Origin: an uncultured Kineosporia sp.
GTDB taxonomy: Bacteria > Actinomycetota > Actinomycetes > Actinomycetales > Kineosporiaceae
Direction of reading: 5' to 3'
NCBI GenBank assembly: GCA_937859855.1
Contig: CALMAR010000084.1
Coordinates: 1 to 11,578 of the forward strand
Length of the DNA: 11,578 bases
The position numbers and the translations under genes are program-made. Below are positions 1-5,939 of the stretch, one piece after another (the stretch's first letter is position 1; every line of letters begins with the position of its first letter). Under the pieces are notes generated by a model. It did no database searches and was not told where the DNA came from. It worked only from the letters and a program-made list of their open reading frames with translations.

Positions 1-77
1 GTGAGCGCCAGGCTGGCCGCCGGAGCTGGCGGCGCCAGGGGTGCCGGCTGGGCGGCTGCGGCTGCTGGCTCACTCAT
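1..77 (-). CDS. Partial CDS, 5' end only, Ala/Pro-rich N-terminus, unknown product
   Basis: An ATG at 75-77 on the minus strand opens a frame that stays open to the left edge, giving about 25 residues. A strong Shine-Dalgarno sequence, GGGAGG (87-92), lies 9 nt upstream, and this is the main support. The visible peptide begins MSEPAAAAAQPAP and continues rich in Ala and Pro. That looks like a disordered leader in front of a domain outside the window. It lies downstream of the DUF3017 gene on the same strand, with a 163-bp gap, so it could be co-transcribed or have its own promoter. In some actinobacteria malate dehydrogenase follows a DUF3017 gene, but nothing visible here identifies it as that. 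The call rests on the SD, the start codon and the absence of stops in a short stretch. Confidence 0.5.
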   Translation of the reverse strand, partial: MSEPAAAAAQPAPLAPPAPAASLAL

Positions 78-86
78 TACTGTGGT

Positions 87-92
87 CCTCCC
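87..92 (-). promoter_or_regulatory. Ribosome binding site for the left-edge gene
   Basis: GGGAGG on the minus strand, 9 nt before the ATG at 77. It is among the best SD matches in the window and is the reason for calling a gene at the left edge. Confidence 0.55.
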
Positions 93-240
93 ACCGGAGA
101 CTGCTCTCCACCGAATAGCTGAGGCCAGACTAGTGCCGCGCACCGGCCCTGATCAGCCCGCGTCACCCTGGCCCTGCCCTGATATCGGCCTGGCCACGCT
201 CAGGCTCAACCCGGGCTTTGATCCCCGCGGGCGGCCCGGC

Positions 241-510
241 TCAGGCCGGGACCAGCCCAGCCATCACCGCGACCAGGATGCCCAGCACAAATAGGGTGAT
301 CACGTCCTGCTGCCGGGATCGCACCAGCAGACCCAGGGTGAGGTAGTCGGGCAGGAGGGCTCGGGCGGTGCCCCCGCTCAGCAGCGCCAGGGCCAGCAGG
401 TAGCCACCGGCCCGGAAGTTCACGAAGAGCGTCGCCAGCACGGAGAGGGCGACCAGGGTGAGCACTGCGATGAACGCGGCCCGCCGGACCGGAAGTGAAG
501 GCCCTTCCAC
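241..510 (-). CDS. DUF3017 family small membrane protein
   Basis: An 89-residue protein with hydrophobic segments at about residues 11-30, 36-52 and 70-87. The pattern FRAGGYLLALAL, then ALLPD, then LLVRSRQQDV followed by a last membrane helix matches my recollection of the actinobacterial DUF3017 family. That family often sits near purH and folD and has no assigned function. I chose the GTG at 508-510 because GGGAGG lies 9 nt upstream and the resulting length fits the family. Starts further upstream (ATG at 567 or 633) lack a good SD, and both sit inside or at the edge of a long inverted repeat that would have to be translated. The gene follows purH on the same strand. No folD lies between them, unlike the order I recall from some relatives. 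The protein is predicted to lie in the cytoplasmic membrane. Confidence 0.8.
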   Translation of the reverse strand: MEGPSLPVRRAAFIAVLTLVALSVLATLFVNFRAGGYLLALALLSGGTARALLPDYLTLGLLVRSRQQDVITLFVLGILVAVMAGLVPA

Positions 511-519
511 GGTTCCCAG

Positions 520-525
520 CCTCCC
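520..525 (-). promoter_or_regulatory. Ribosome binding site that sets the DUF3017 start
   Basis: GGGAGG on the minus strand, 9 nt before the GTG at 510. It favours this start over the upstream ATGs at 567 and 633, neither of which has a comparable site. Confidence 0.6.
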
Positions 526-563
526 ACGAGTTGGCCGATCACTCGCGCACTCGTCATCCACTT

Positions 564-635
564 CCATGATCACCGGCTCAGCCCGCGAAAGTGCGCTCAG
601 AACGGGGCTTTTGCGGGCTGAACCGGCGATCATGG
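564..635. repeat. Long imperfect inverted repeat between purH and the DUF3017 gene
   Basis: The left arm (564-591) and right arm (608-635) are 28 nt each and complementary at 25 positions. They flank a 16-nt loop (592-607). Each arm ends on the outside with CCATGATC or its complement. The structure starts 46 bp downstream of the purH stop and lies between purH and the start chosen for the DUF3017 gene. As RNA it would form a very stable hairpin, with no T-run after it as in a classical intrinsic terminator. It could attenuate purH read-through, protect the purH 3' end, or be a copy of a dispersed palindromic element. The arms and mismatches are seen directly; the role is inference. Confidence 0.75.
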
Positions 636-681
636 AGAGTAGGGTTTGAGGCGGGGCCGGGCGGGCGGCGACGCGGACGGT

Positions 682-2286
682 CTAATGCGCGAAGTGGCGG
701 ACACCGGTGGTGTACATGGTGATCCCGGCCGCCCGGGCGACCTCGTTCACCTCGTCGTCCCGGATCGAACCACCCGGATGGACGACGGCCCGCACTCCGG
801 CGCTGATGAGGATCTGCAGACCGTCGGGGAACGGGAAGAAGGCGTCGGACGCCGCAACCGCCCCCTTGGCCCGCCCGGCTCCGCCCGCGGGGGCCGCATT
901 GGCCCGCTCGACCGCCAGCCGGCACGAGTCGACCCGGTTCACCTGGCCCATCCCGATGCCGACACTGGCTCCGCCGCGCGCCAGCAGGATGGCGTTGGAC
1001 TTCACCGCGCGCACCGCCCGCCAGGCGAACTGCAGATCGGCCAGCGTCGCGTCGTCCGCGGCATCGCCCGCGACCAGGGTCCAGCGGGCGGCGTCGTCAC
1101 CGCCATCGCCAGTCACCGCGTCCGCCTGGTCGATCTCCTGCATCAGCAGGCCACCGCTGATCGGCCGGAACTCGATCGGCTCGGCGTTCGGCCCGCCCGC
1201 CACCCTCAGCACCCGGATGTTCTTCTTCTGCCGCAGCAGCTCCAGCGCGGCCGGCTCGTAGCCGGGGGCGGCGATCACCTCGGTGAAGATGCCGGACAGG
1301 TTCTCGGCCACCGCCTGGGTGACCGTCCCGTTGCTGGCGATCACTCCTCCGTAGGCCGAAACTGGGTCGCAGGCGTGCGCTTTCAGGTGGGCATCGGCGA
1401 TCGGATCTGGACCGGCGCCCAGGGCGATCCCGCACGGGTTGTTGTGCTTGATGATCGCGACGGCGGGCTGCCGATGATCGTGCGCCGCCCGCCAGGCGGC
1501 GTCGGTGTCGACGTAGTTGTTGTACGACATCTCCTTGCCGTTGAGCTGCTCGGCATGGGCCAGCCCGGGGCGCCAATGGGTGTACAGCGCCGCCCTCTGG
1601 TGCGGGTTCTCGCCGTAGCGCAGAACCGCGGCGCGATCCCAGGTCGCCCCGGCCCAGGCCGGGAAGTTACTGCCGTCCTGCGGCGGAGCCACCACACTGC
1701 CCAGGTAAGAGGCCACAGCCACGTCGTAGCCGGCCGTGTGCCGGAAGGCATCGGCGGCCAGGTATTGCCGCTGTTTCAGGGTGAAACCCCCGGCCTGGAC
1801 GGCGTCCAGCACCTCGGAGTACCGGCCCGGATCGACGACGACCGCCACGCTCGGGTGATTCTTGGCCGCCGCCCGGACCATGGCCGGGCCACCGATATCG
1901 ATCTGCTCGATGCACTCCTCCGGCGCCGCGCCCGACATCACGGTGTCCCGGAACGGATACAGATTGGCCACCACCAGCTGAAACGGCTCGATACCGAGCT
2001 GGTCGAGCTGGTGTTGATGGGCGGCCAGGCGGAGGTCGGCCAGCAGCCCGGCATGCACCTTCGGGTGCAGCGTCTTGACCCGGCCGTCGAGGCACTCCGG
2101 GAAGCCGGTCAGCTGCTCCACCGGGGTGACCGGGATGCCGAGGGCGGCGATTCGCTTCGCGGTCGAGCCGGTGGACACGATCTCGGCTCCAGCCTGATGC
2201 AGGCCGCGAACCAGATCGTCCAGACCGGCTTTGTCGTAGACCGAGATCAGTGCGCGGTGGACGGGGATGCGGTCGCTGTCGCTCAC
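682..2286 (-). CDS. purH: Bifunctional AICAR formyltransferase / IMP cyclohydrolase
   Basis: This 534-residue enzyme catalyses the last two steps of de novo IMP synthesis in the cytoplasm: formylation of AICAR with 10-formyl-THF, then ring closure to IMP. The N-terminal MGS-like cyclohydrolase domain shows RALISVYDK (11-19), GRVKTLHPK (68-76) and [15 protein letters not shown] (129-143). The transformylase domain shows RYGENPHQ (223-230), KHNNPCG (280-286, with the family's catalytic Lys-His pair), [15 protein letters not shown] (480-489) and PGGSIRD (504-510). The protein ends in GVRHFAH, as is usual, and the length is normal for PurH. The start is a GTG at 2284-2286. I see no clear SD, but the N-terminus fits the family. 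The stop is TAG at 682-684. purN lies upstream on the same strand, 170 bp away across a repeat cluster, so purH may have its own promoter. A long open frame on the opposite strand is a shadow. Confidence 0.98.
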   Translation of the reverse strand: MSDSDRIPVHRALISVYDKAGLDDLVRGLHQAGAEIVSTGSTAKRIAALGIPVTPVEQLTGFPECLDGRVKTLHPKVHAGLLADLRLAAHQHQLDQLGIEPFQLVVANLYPFRDTVMSGAAPEECIEQIDIGGPAMVRAAAKNHPSVAVVVDPGRYSEVLDAVQAGGFTLKQRQYLAADAFRHTAGYDVAVASYLGSVVAPPQDGSNFPAWAGATWDRAAVLRYGENPHQRAALYTHWRPGLAHAEQLNGKEMSYNNYVDTDAAWRAAHDHRQPAVAIIKHNNPCGIALGAGPDPIADAHLKAHACDPVSAYGGVIASNGTVTQAVAENLSGIFTEVIAAPGYEPAALELLRQKKNIRVLRVAGGPNAEPIEFRPISGGLLMQEIDQADAVTGDGGDDAARWTLVAGDAADDATLADLQFAWRAVRAVKSNAILLARGGASVGIGMGQVNRVDSCRLAVERANAAPAGGAGRAKGAVAASDAFFPFPDGLQILISAGVRAVVHPGGSIRDDEVNEVARAAGITMYTTGVRHFAH

Positions 2287-2339
2287 GTACCCAGAAGCTA
2301 CACGGTGCCGCTTGCGCGGACGCCCACGGAGGCAGCTGA

Positions 2340-2412
2340 GGCGCTGATCATGTCTGGCCCGGCGCTGATCGTGGTTCGGCGCTGGTCATGCAAGAAAGAC
2401 CAAGATCAGCGG
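2340..2412. repeat. Cluster of short direct and inverted repeats between purN and purH
   Basis: Three near-identical 13-mers occur on the plus strand: GGCGCTGATCATG (2340-2352), GGCGCTGATCGTG (2361-2373) and GGCGCTGGTCATG (2378-2390). Their start-to-start spacings are 21 and 17 bp. An inverted copy of the core, GATCAGCG (2404-2411), pairs exactly with CGCTGATC at 2363-2370 or 2342-2349. A small hairpin (TGGTC 2383-2387, GACCA 2398-2402) is nested inside. The cluster lies 45-118 bp downstream of the purN stop and 54 bp upstream of the purH start. It may be a regulator-binding array, a transcript-end structure for purN, or part of a dispersed repeat. Confidence 0.6.
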
Positions 2413-2456
2413 CGAGATGGTGGCCGGGCCGGGATGGGGATAGGGCGAGTCCAGGG

Positions 2457-3092
2457 TCAGGTCAGGACGACGTGGCGGCCGTTGACGGTCAAGCCGCCCC
2501 GAGCGATCCGGGTGACGACGTCGACCAGCAGCTCGCGCTCAGCCACCTTGATCCGCTCGTGCAGAGTGGCCTCGTCATCGCCGTCCAGCACCTCGACCGC
2601 CCGCTGCGCCACGATCGGCCCGTCGTCGGTTCCGGCTTCGGCCAGGATCACCGAGCAGCCGGTGATCCGGACGCCGTAGGCGAGCGCATCCCGGACGCCG
2701 TGAGCGCCGGGAAAGGCCGGCAGCAGAGCCGGGTGGGTGTTGAGCATCCGGCCGGCGAACCGGGTGAGCATCGGCTCGGCCAGGATCTTCATGAACCCGG
2801 CCAGCACGATCAGATCCGGTGAGAAGGTGTCGATGGCCTTGACCACCGCGTGGTTCCAGTCAGCCCGGGTGGGGAAGTCCGCGAGCGCGGCCACCACGGT
2901 CGGCACTCCCGACCGCCGGGCCCGTTGCAGTCCAGGAGCGTCACGATCGGCCAGCACGGCACAGACCAGGAATGGGGCGCCCGGCGCGGCAGCGGCGTCC
3001 AGCAGCGCCTGCAGCAGGCTGCCCGCTCCGGAGATGAACACCGCGACCCGGACCCTGGAACTTCCATCGGCCCTGCCCAGTTGTCGGCTCAC
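2457..3092 (-). CDS. purN: Phosphoribosylglycinamide formyltransferase (GART)
   Basis: A 211-residue folate-dependent transformylase that converts GAR to FGAR using 10-formyl-THF, the third step of de novo purine synthesis, in the cytoplasm. Visible marks are the Rossmann-like start VFISGAGSLLQALLD (18-32), LAGFMKIL (97-104), NTHPALLPAFPG (118-129) with Asn118 and His120, and TDDGPIVAQ (155-163) with Asp156. Asn118, His120 and Asp156 correspond to the catalytic N/H/D triad of E. coli PurN. Leu replaces the Asn of the usual SGxGSN motif, which as I recall is common in actinobacterial PurN. The C-terminus (TLHERIKVAERELLVD) is typical. The start is GTG at 3090-3092 with no clear SD. A TANNNT match (TATCGT on the minus strand, 3101-3106) lies 8 nt before it, compatible with a leaderless transcript. 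It diverges from the membrane-protein gene starting at 3153. Confidence 0.96.
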   Translation of the reverse strand: MSRQLGRADGSSRVRVAVFISGAGSLLQALLDAAAAPGAPFLVCAVLADRDAPGLQRARRSGVPTVVAALADFPTRADWNHAVVKAIDTFSPDLIVLAGFMKILAEPMLTRFAGRMLNTHPALLPAFPGAHGVRDALAYGVRITGCSVILAEAGTDDGPIVAQRAVEVLDGDDEATLHERIKVAERELLVDVVTRIARGGLTVNGRHVVLT

Positions 3093-3152
3093 AGCCGCTG
3101 ACGATAGCCATCCAGGACAGCCGCCAGTCCCGATAGCGGGTTAGATAGCCAG
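3093..3152. promoter_or_regulatory. Short divergent promoter region, purN / membrane protein
   Basis: These 60 bp separate two divergent starts that both lack a convincing SD. On the minus strand TATCGT (3101-3106) sits 8 nt before the purN GTG. On the plus strand TTAGAT (3141-3146) sits 6 nt before the GTG at 3153. Both spacings suit leaderless transcription. No clear -35 boxes are visible, so the promoter calls are weak. Confidence 0.3.
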
Positions 3153-3668
3153 GTGAGCAGGCGGTCAGAGTTCGCCGATCGGCCCCCGGACGCCTCCGGC
3201 GAGGCGAGCGGCCCGGGAACGCCGGGCCGGCCCAGCTATCGCCGGCCGGTGCCGGGCGATGAGCAGATGAAGGTGATCCGGGACCGGCTGCGGTTGTTTC
3301 TGGTGCTCATCCTCGGGCTGATCGTGCTGATGACCCAGCCGTTGCCGTTCCGGCTGGCAGGCATCCTGCTGTCGCTGGCGGCGCTGTGGGTCGGGCTGCG
3401 GCTCTGGCGCATGCTCAGCCGACTGCGCCGGGCCGGGGTCCGCACTCCGGGAGTGATCACGCTGATGACCGGCATCACTCTGGCCTCGGTGCTGCTGTTC
3501 CTGCTGGTCGCCGACGCCATCTGGTATCCGCTGGTCTCCGATCTGGAGAACTGCCAGGCCGGGGCCAACACCGAGCAGGCCAGCCAGGCGTGCCAGCGAG
3601 ATGCCCGCAATCGCATCGACGATCTGATCCAGCGGCTCACCCGCGAGGCCCGGCCGACCTCGTCATGA
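3153..3668 (+). CDS. Three-helix membrane protein, function unknown
   Basis: A 171-residue protein. Residues 1-38 are Pro/Gly-rich, polar and probably disordered. Three hydrophobic segments follow at about 47-61, 67-85 and 101-121, with an Arg-rich short loop (86-97) between the second and third. The polar tail (122-171) contains two cysteines, Cys134 and Cys147, 13 residues apart, and a helical charged end. By the positive-inside rule the Arg-rich loop should be cytoplasmic, which places the tail and its cysteines outside the membrane, where they could form a disulfide. I do not recognise an assigned function. The GTG start at 3153 has no SD; Met39 (3267) is an alternative that would remove the disordered leader. 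The gene diverges from purN and converges on the acetyltransferase, with the two ends overlapping by 6 bp. Confidence 0.8.
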   Translation: MSRRSEFADRPPDASGEASGPGTPGRPSYRRPVPGDEQMKVIRDRLRLFLVLILGLIVLMTQPLPFRLAGILLSLAALWVGLRLWRMLSRLRRAGVRTPGVITLMTGITLASVLLFLLVADAIWYPLVSDLENCQAGANTEQASQACQRDARNRIDDLIQRLTREARPTSS

Positions 3669-4178
3669 GCCCCGGCGCGAGCCGGTCCCAGAGGACGGAC
3701 GGTCCATCTGGAGCTGGAGTTCGGGATGCGGGGGCGGCGCGAATCCGAGCTGACGGTAGAGGCCGTCGCCACTGGTGGTGGTATGCAGAGTGACGGTACT
3801 GACCTGCGTTTCGATCTGGAACCATTGGATCAGCGCCTCTACGCACTGCCGGGCCAGCCCGCGCCGGCGCTGGCCCGCTTCGGTCGCGACATTCAGCAGG
3901 TGCCCGGTCAGGCCAGCCGGATCCTGCGGACCGGGCGGGCGGCGGCGGCACAGGCCGACGGCTCCGCTGACGATTCCGGCGAACGGATCGTCGGCCACGA
4001 AAGCGGCGAAATCGCGCTGATTCGCCAGTGATTCGGCAAACCAGCGCAAGGCGGAGGAATGCCACGATTGCGGCTCGGCGCTATCCAGGCCCATGTCTTC
4101 CAGCATGACGATGCGCAGCCGGAGCAGGGCGGCTTCATCGCCCGGTCCCGCTCGCCGGATCCGGCTTCGGTGAGTCAC
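3663..4178 (-). CDS. GNAT family N-acetyltransferase
   Basis: A 171-residue protein of the size expected for a single GNAT domain that transfers an acetyl group from acetyl-CoA to an amine. The fold is suggested by the N-terminal IRRAGPGDEAALLRLR (7-22), by the acetyl-CoA-binding motif A region LLNVATEAGQRRRGLARQCVEAL (94-116) with its Q/R-x-x-G-x-A type loop, and by the closing TLHTTTSGDGLYRQLGF (130-146), typical of GNAT motif B. The substrate cannot be told from sequence. I chose the GTG at 4176-4178 because the domain begins right after it and GGAAG lies about 10 nt upstream. The frame remains open to 4439, but the extra 87 residues are low-complexity Arg/Pro/Ala and lie antisense to the helicase gene. 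The gene is divergent from the helicase and convergent with the membrane protein at 3153. Confidence 0.88.
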   Translation of the reverse strand: MTHRSRIRRAGPGDEAALLRLRIVMLEDMGLDSAEPQSWHSSALRWFAESLANQRDFAAFVADDPFAGIVSGAVGLCRRRPPGPQDPAGLTGHLLNVATEAGQRRRGLARQCVEALIQWFQIETQVSTVTLHTTTSGDGLYRQLGFAPPPHPELQLQMDRPSSGTGSRRGS

Positions 4179-4182
4179 TGGA

Positions 4183-4199
4183 CCAGTCTTCCGGACTGG
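4183..4199. repeat. Small perfect dyad in the acetyltransferase/helicase divergent gap
   Basis: CCAGTC (4183-4188) and GACTGG (4194-4199) are perfect 6-bp arms around a 5-nt loop. The dyad lies 4 nt upstream of the acetyltransferase GTG and overlaps its likely SD (GGAAG on the minus strand). It could be an operator for the 53-bp divergent region or a hairpin that limits translation. It is short enough to be chance in high-GC DNA. Confidence 0.35.
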
Positions 4200-4231
4200 C
4201 CGGCCCGCCACTGCCGGGGTAGGAACTGACG

Positions 4232-5935
4232 GTGCCCGCACATCACGCCGCCGGGGCCATCCGGGACGCGGCGAACGATCGGTTCGGCTGGCCGGCGCTG
4301 CGACCGGGGCAGCTGGACGCTGTCCAGGCGCTGCTGGCCGGGAACGATGTGCTGGTGGTGATGCCGACCGGAGCCGGCAAGTCAGCGGTGTACCAACTGG
4401 CCGGATTGCTGATCGACGGCCCGACGGTGGTGGTTTCACCGTTGATCGCCCTGCAGCGCGATCAGCTGGCCGGTCTGGCTGACCGGGCCCAGCAGCACCG
4501 GCTCGGAGAAGAGGGCCTGACGGCCGTGGCGGTCAACTCGGCGCAGCGCTCGACCGAGACCAGCCAAGCCTGGGAGTCGCTGGCGGACGGCGACGCCGAG
4601 TTCATCTTCCTGGCCCCGGAGCAGCTGGCCAATGATCAGGTGGTGGAAAAGCTTGCTCAGGCCAAGGTTTCACTGCTGGCCATCGACGAAGCGCACTGTG
4701 TCTCCGCCTGGGGCCACGACTTCCGGCCGGACTATCTGCGAATCGGCGACATCCGGGACCGGCTCGGGTCTCCCCGTACCGTAGCCCTGACCGCGACCGC
4801 TTCGCCGCCGGTCCGAGCCGAGATCATAGAGAAACTGCGTCTGCGCGAACCGGTTTCGGTGATCCAGGGGTTCGACCGGCCCAACCTGCGGCTGGAGGTT
4901 CGACGATTCGTCCAGGCTCAGGACAAGCAAAGAGCCCTGATCGAACTGGTCACCCAGCTGGACGGGCCAGGTCTGGTCTACGCCGCCACCCGGAAGGAAA
5001 CCGAGAATCTGGCCCAGGAGCTGACCGCCCGCGGACGTATCGCGAAGGCTTACCACGCCGGGCTCAAGGGCGCCCAGCGGGAGCTGATTCAGACCCAGTT
5101 CCATCGGTCCGAGATCGAGACCGTTGTCGCCACAACTGCTTTCGGGATGGGTATTGACAAGCCGGACGTACGGTTCGTCGTCCATGCCGACATCAGCGAG
5201 TCGATCGACTCCTACTATCAGGAGATCGGCCGGGCCGGGCGAGACGGCGCCCCGGCGCTGGCCGTGCTGCACTATCGGGCCGAAGACCTTGGCCTGCGGG
5301 CGTTCTACGCCTCCAGCAGTGCCGATGAGGACACTCTGCAGATGGTGGCCACGTCGATCAAGCGGCACACCGCGATCGAGGGCGGGGCCCGCCCGGCCGA
5401 TCTGCAACAGGAGCTGGACCTGTCGCACACCCGGCTCACCTCGGCAGTGAACCTGCTGGAACAGGCCGGGTCGATCGCGGTCGTTCACGACGGGGAGATC
5501 CAGTTCGTGGATGGCCAGGTCAGCATCCAGGCCGCGGTGGACGACGCTGAGATGGCCGCCGCGGCCCGCCAGCGGGTGGACCGCTCCCGGGTGGACATGA
5601 TCCGCGGATACGCTGAGACCCCTGGGTGCAGACGGCAATTCATGCTCGGCTACTTCGGGGAGGACTACCCCCGGCTGTGCGGCAATTGCGACAACTGCGA
5701 TTCCGGTAGCGCCGCCGCGTACGCAGCCGAACAGTCTGCCCGGCCGCCGGCGGCCGGTGAGCGGGATCGGTTCGCGCCGGATGCGGCTGTCTCGCATCGG
5801 GACTGGGGCGACGGAACGGTGATGCGGGTCGAACCGGATCGGATCACCGTGCTTTTCCAGGACGCCGGCTATCGAACCTTGGCTCTGGACGCGATCGAGG
5901 ACGACGCCGGCCTGTTGGTCCGGCGAGACGGTTAG
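4232..5935 (+). CDS. RecQ-like ATP-dependent DNA helicase, short form with C-terminal small domain
   Basis: A 567-residue superfamily 2 helicase, expected to translocate 3'-to-5' on DNA with ATP and to act in repair or recombination. Helicase motifs appear in order: motif 0 FGWPALRPGQ (18-27), Walker A PTGAGKS (45-51), DEAH (152-155) followed by CVSAWGHDFRPDY (156-168, RecQ signature), TATAS (187-191), TTAFGMGIDKPDV (301-313) and YYQEIGRAGRDG (328-339). A winged-helix-like stretch (about 386-420) comes before a zinc-type tetracysteine motif (Cys466, 483, 486, 489), whereas in E. coli RecQ the zinc site comes first. There is no HRDC domain. The C-terminus (514-563, with VSHRDWGDGTV and ITVLFQDAGYRTL) looks like a small beta-barrel domain. 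The order ATPase-linker-tetracysteine recalls mycobacterial RqlH, but without its ComF/phosphoribosyltransferase-like end. The GTG start has AGGAA 7-8 nt upstream. The stop lies 4 bp from that of the convergent DUF6350 gene. Confidence 0.93.
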   Translation: MPAHHAAGAIRDAANDRFGWPALRPGQLDAVQALLAGNDVLVVMPTGAGKSAVYQLAGLLIDGPTVVVSPLIALQRDQLAGLADRAQQHRLGEEGLTAVAVNSAQRSTETSQAWESLADGDAEFIFLAPEQLANDQVVEKLAQAKVSLLAIDEAHCVSAWGHDFRPDYLRIGDIRDRLGSPRTVALTATASPPVRAEIIEKLRLREPVSVIQGFDRPNLRLEVRRFVQAQDKQRALIELVTQLDGPGLVYAATRKETENLAQELTARGRIAKAYHAGLKGAQRELIQTQFHRSEIETVVATTAFGMGIDKPDVRFVVHADISESIDSYYQEIGRAGRDGAPALAVLHYRAEDLGLRAFYASSSADEDTLQMVATSIKRHTAIEGGARPADLQQELDLSHTRLTSAVNLLEQAGSIAVVHDGEIQFVDGQVSIQAAVDDAEMAAAARQRVDRSRVDMIRGYAETPGCRRQFMLGYFGEDYPRLCGNCDNCDSGSAAAYAAEQSARPPAAGERDRFAPDAAVSHRDWGDGTVMRVEPDRITVLFQDAGYRTLALDAIEDDAGLLVRRDG

Positions 5936-5939
5936 GCGC

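Noticed and set aside
228..245. Short CCCGGC/GCCGGG-type hairpin at the DUF3017 stop as a terminator
   Set aside because: The stem is only about 6 bp of GC-only sequence with no T-run, which is common by chance at this base composition.
1..294. Plus-strand 97-codon frame at the left edge
   Set aside because: It has no SD in view and a low-complexity product, and it overlaps the DUF3017 3' end and the minus-strand start with a strong SD.
646..2679. Long plus-strand open frame (677 codons) antisense to purH and part of purN
   Set aside because: It overlaps two certain genes on the other strand. Its product is low-complexity Arg/Gly/Asp/His-rich without domains, as expected from the antisense frame of GC-rich coding DNA.
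2457..3092. Leu in place of Asn in the PurN phosphate-binding motif (SGAGSLL instead of SGxGSN)
   Set aside because: As I recall, mycobacterial PurN has the same SLL version, so this is a normal lineage variant and does not suggest loss of function.
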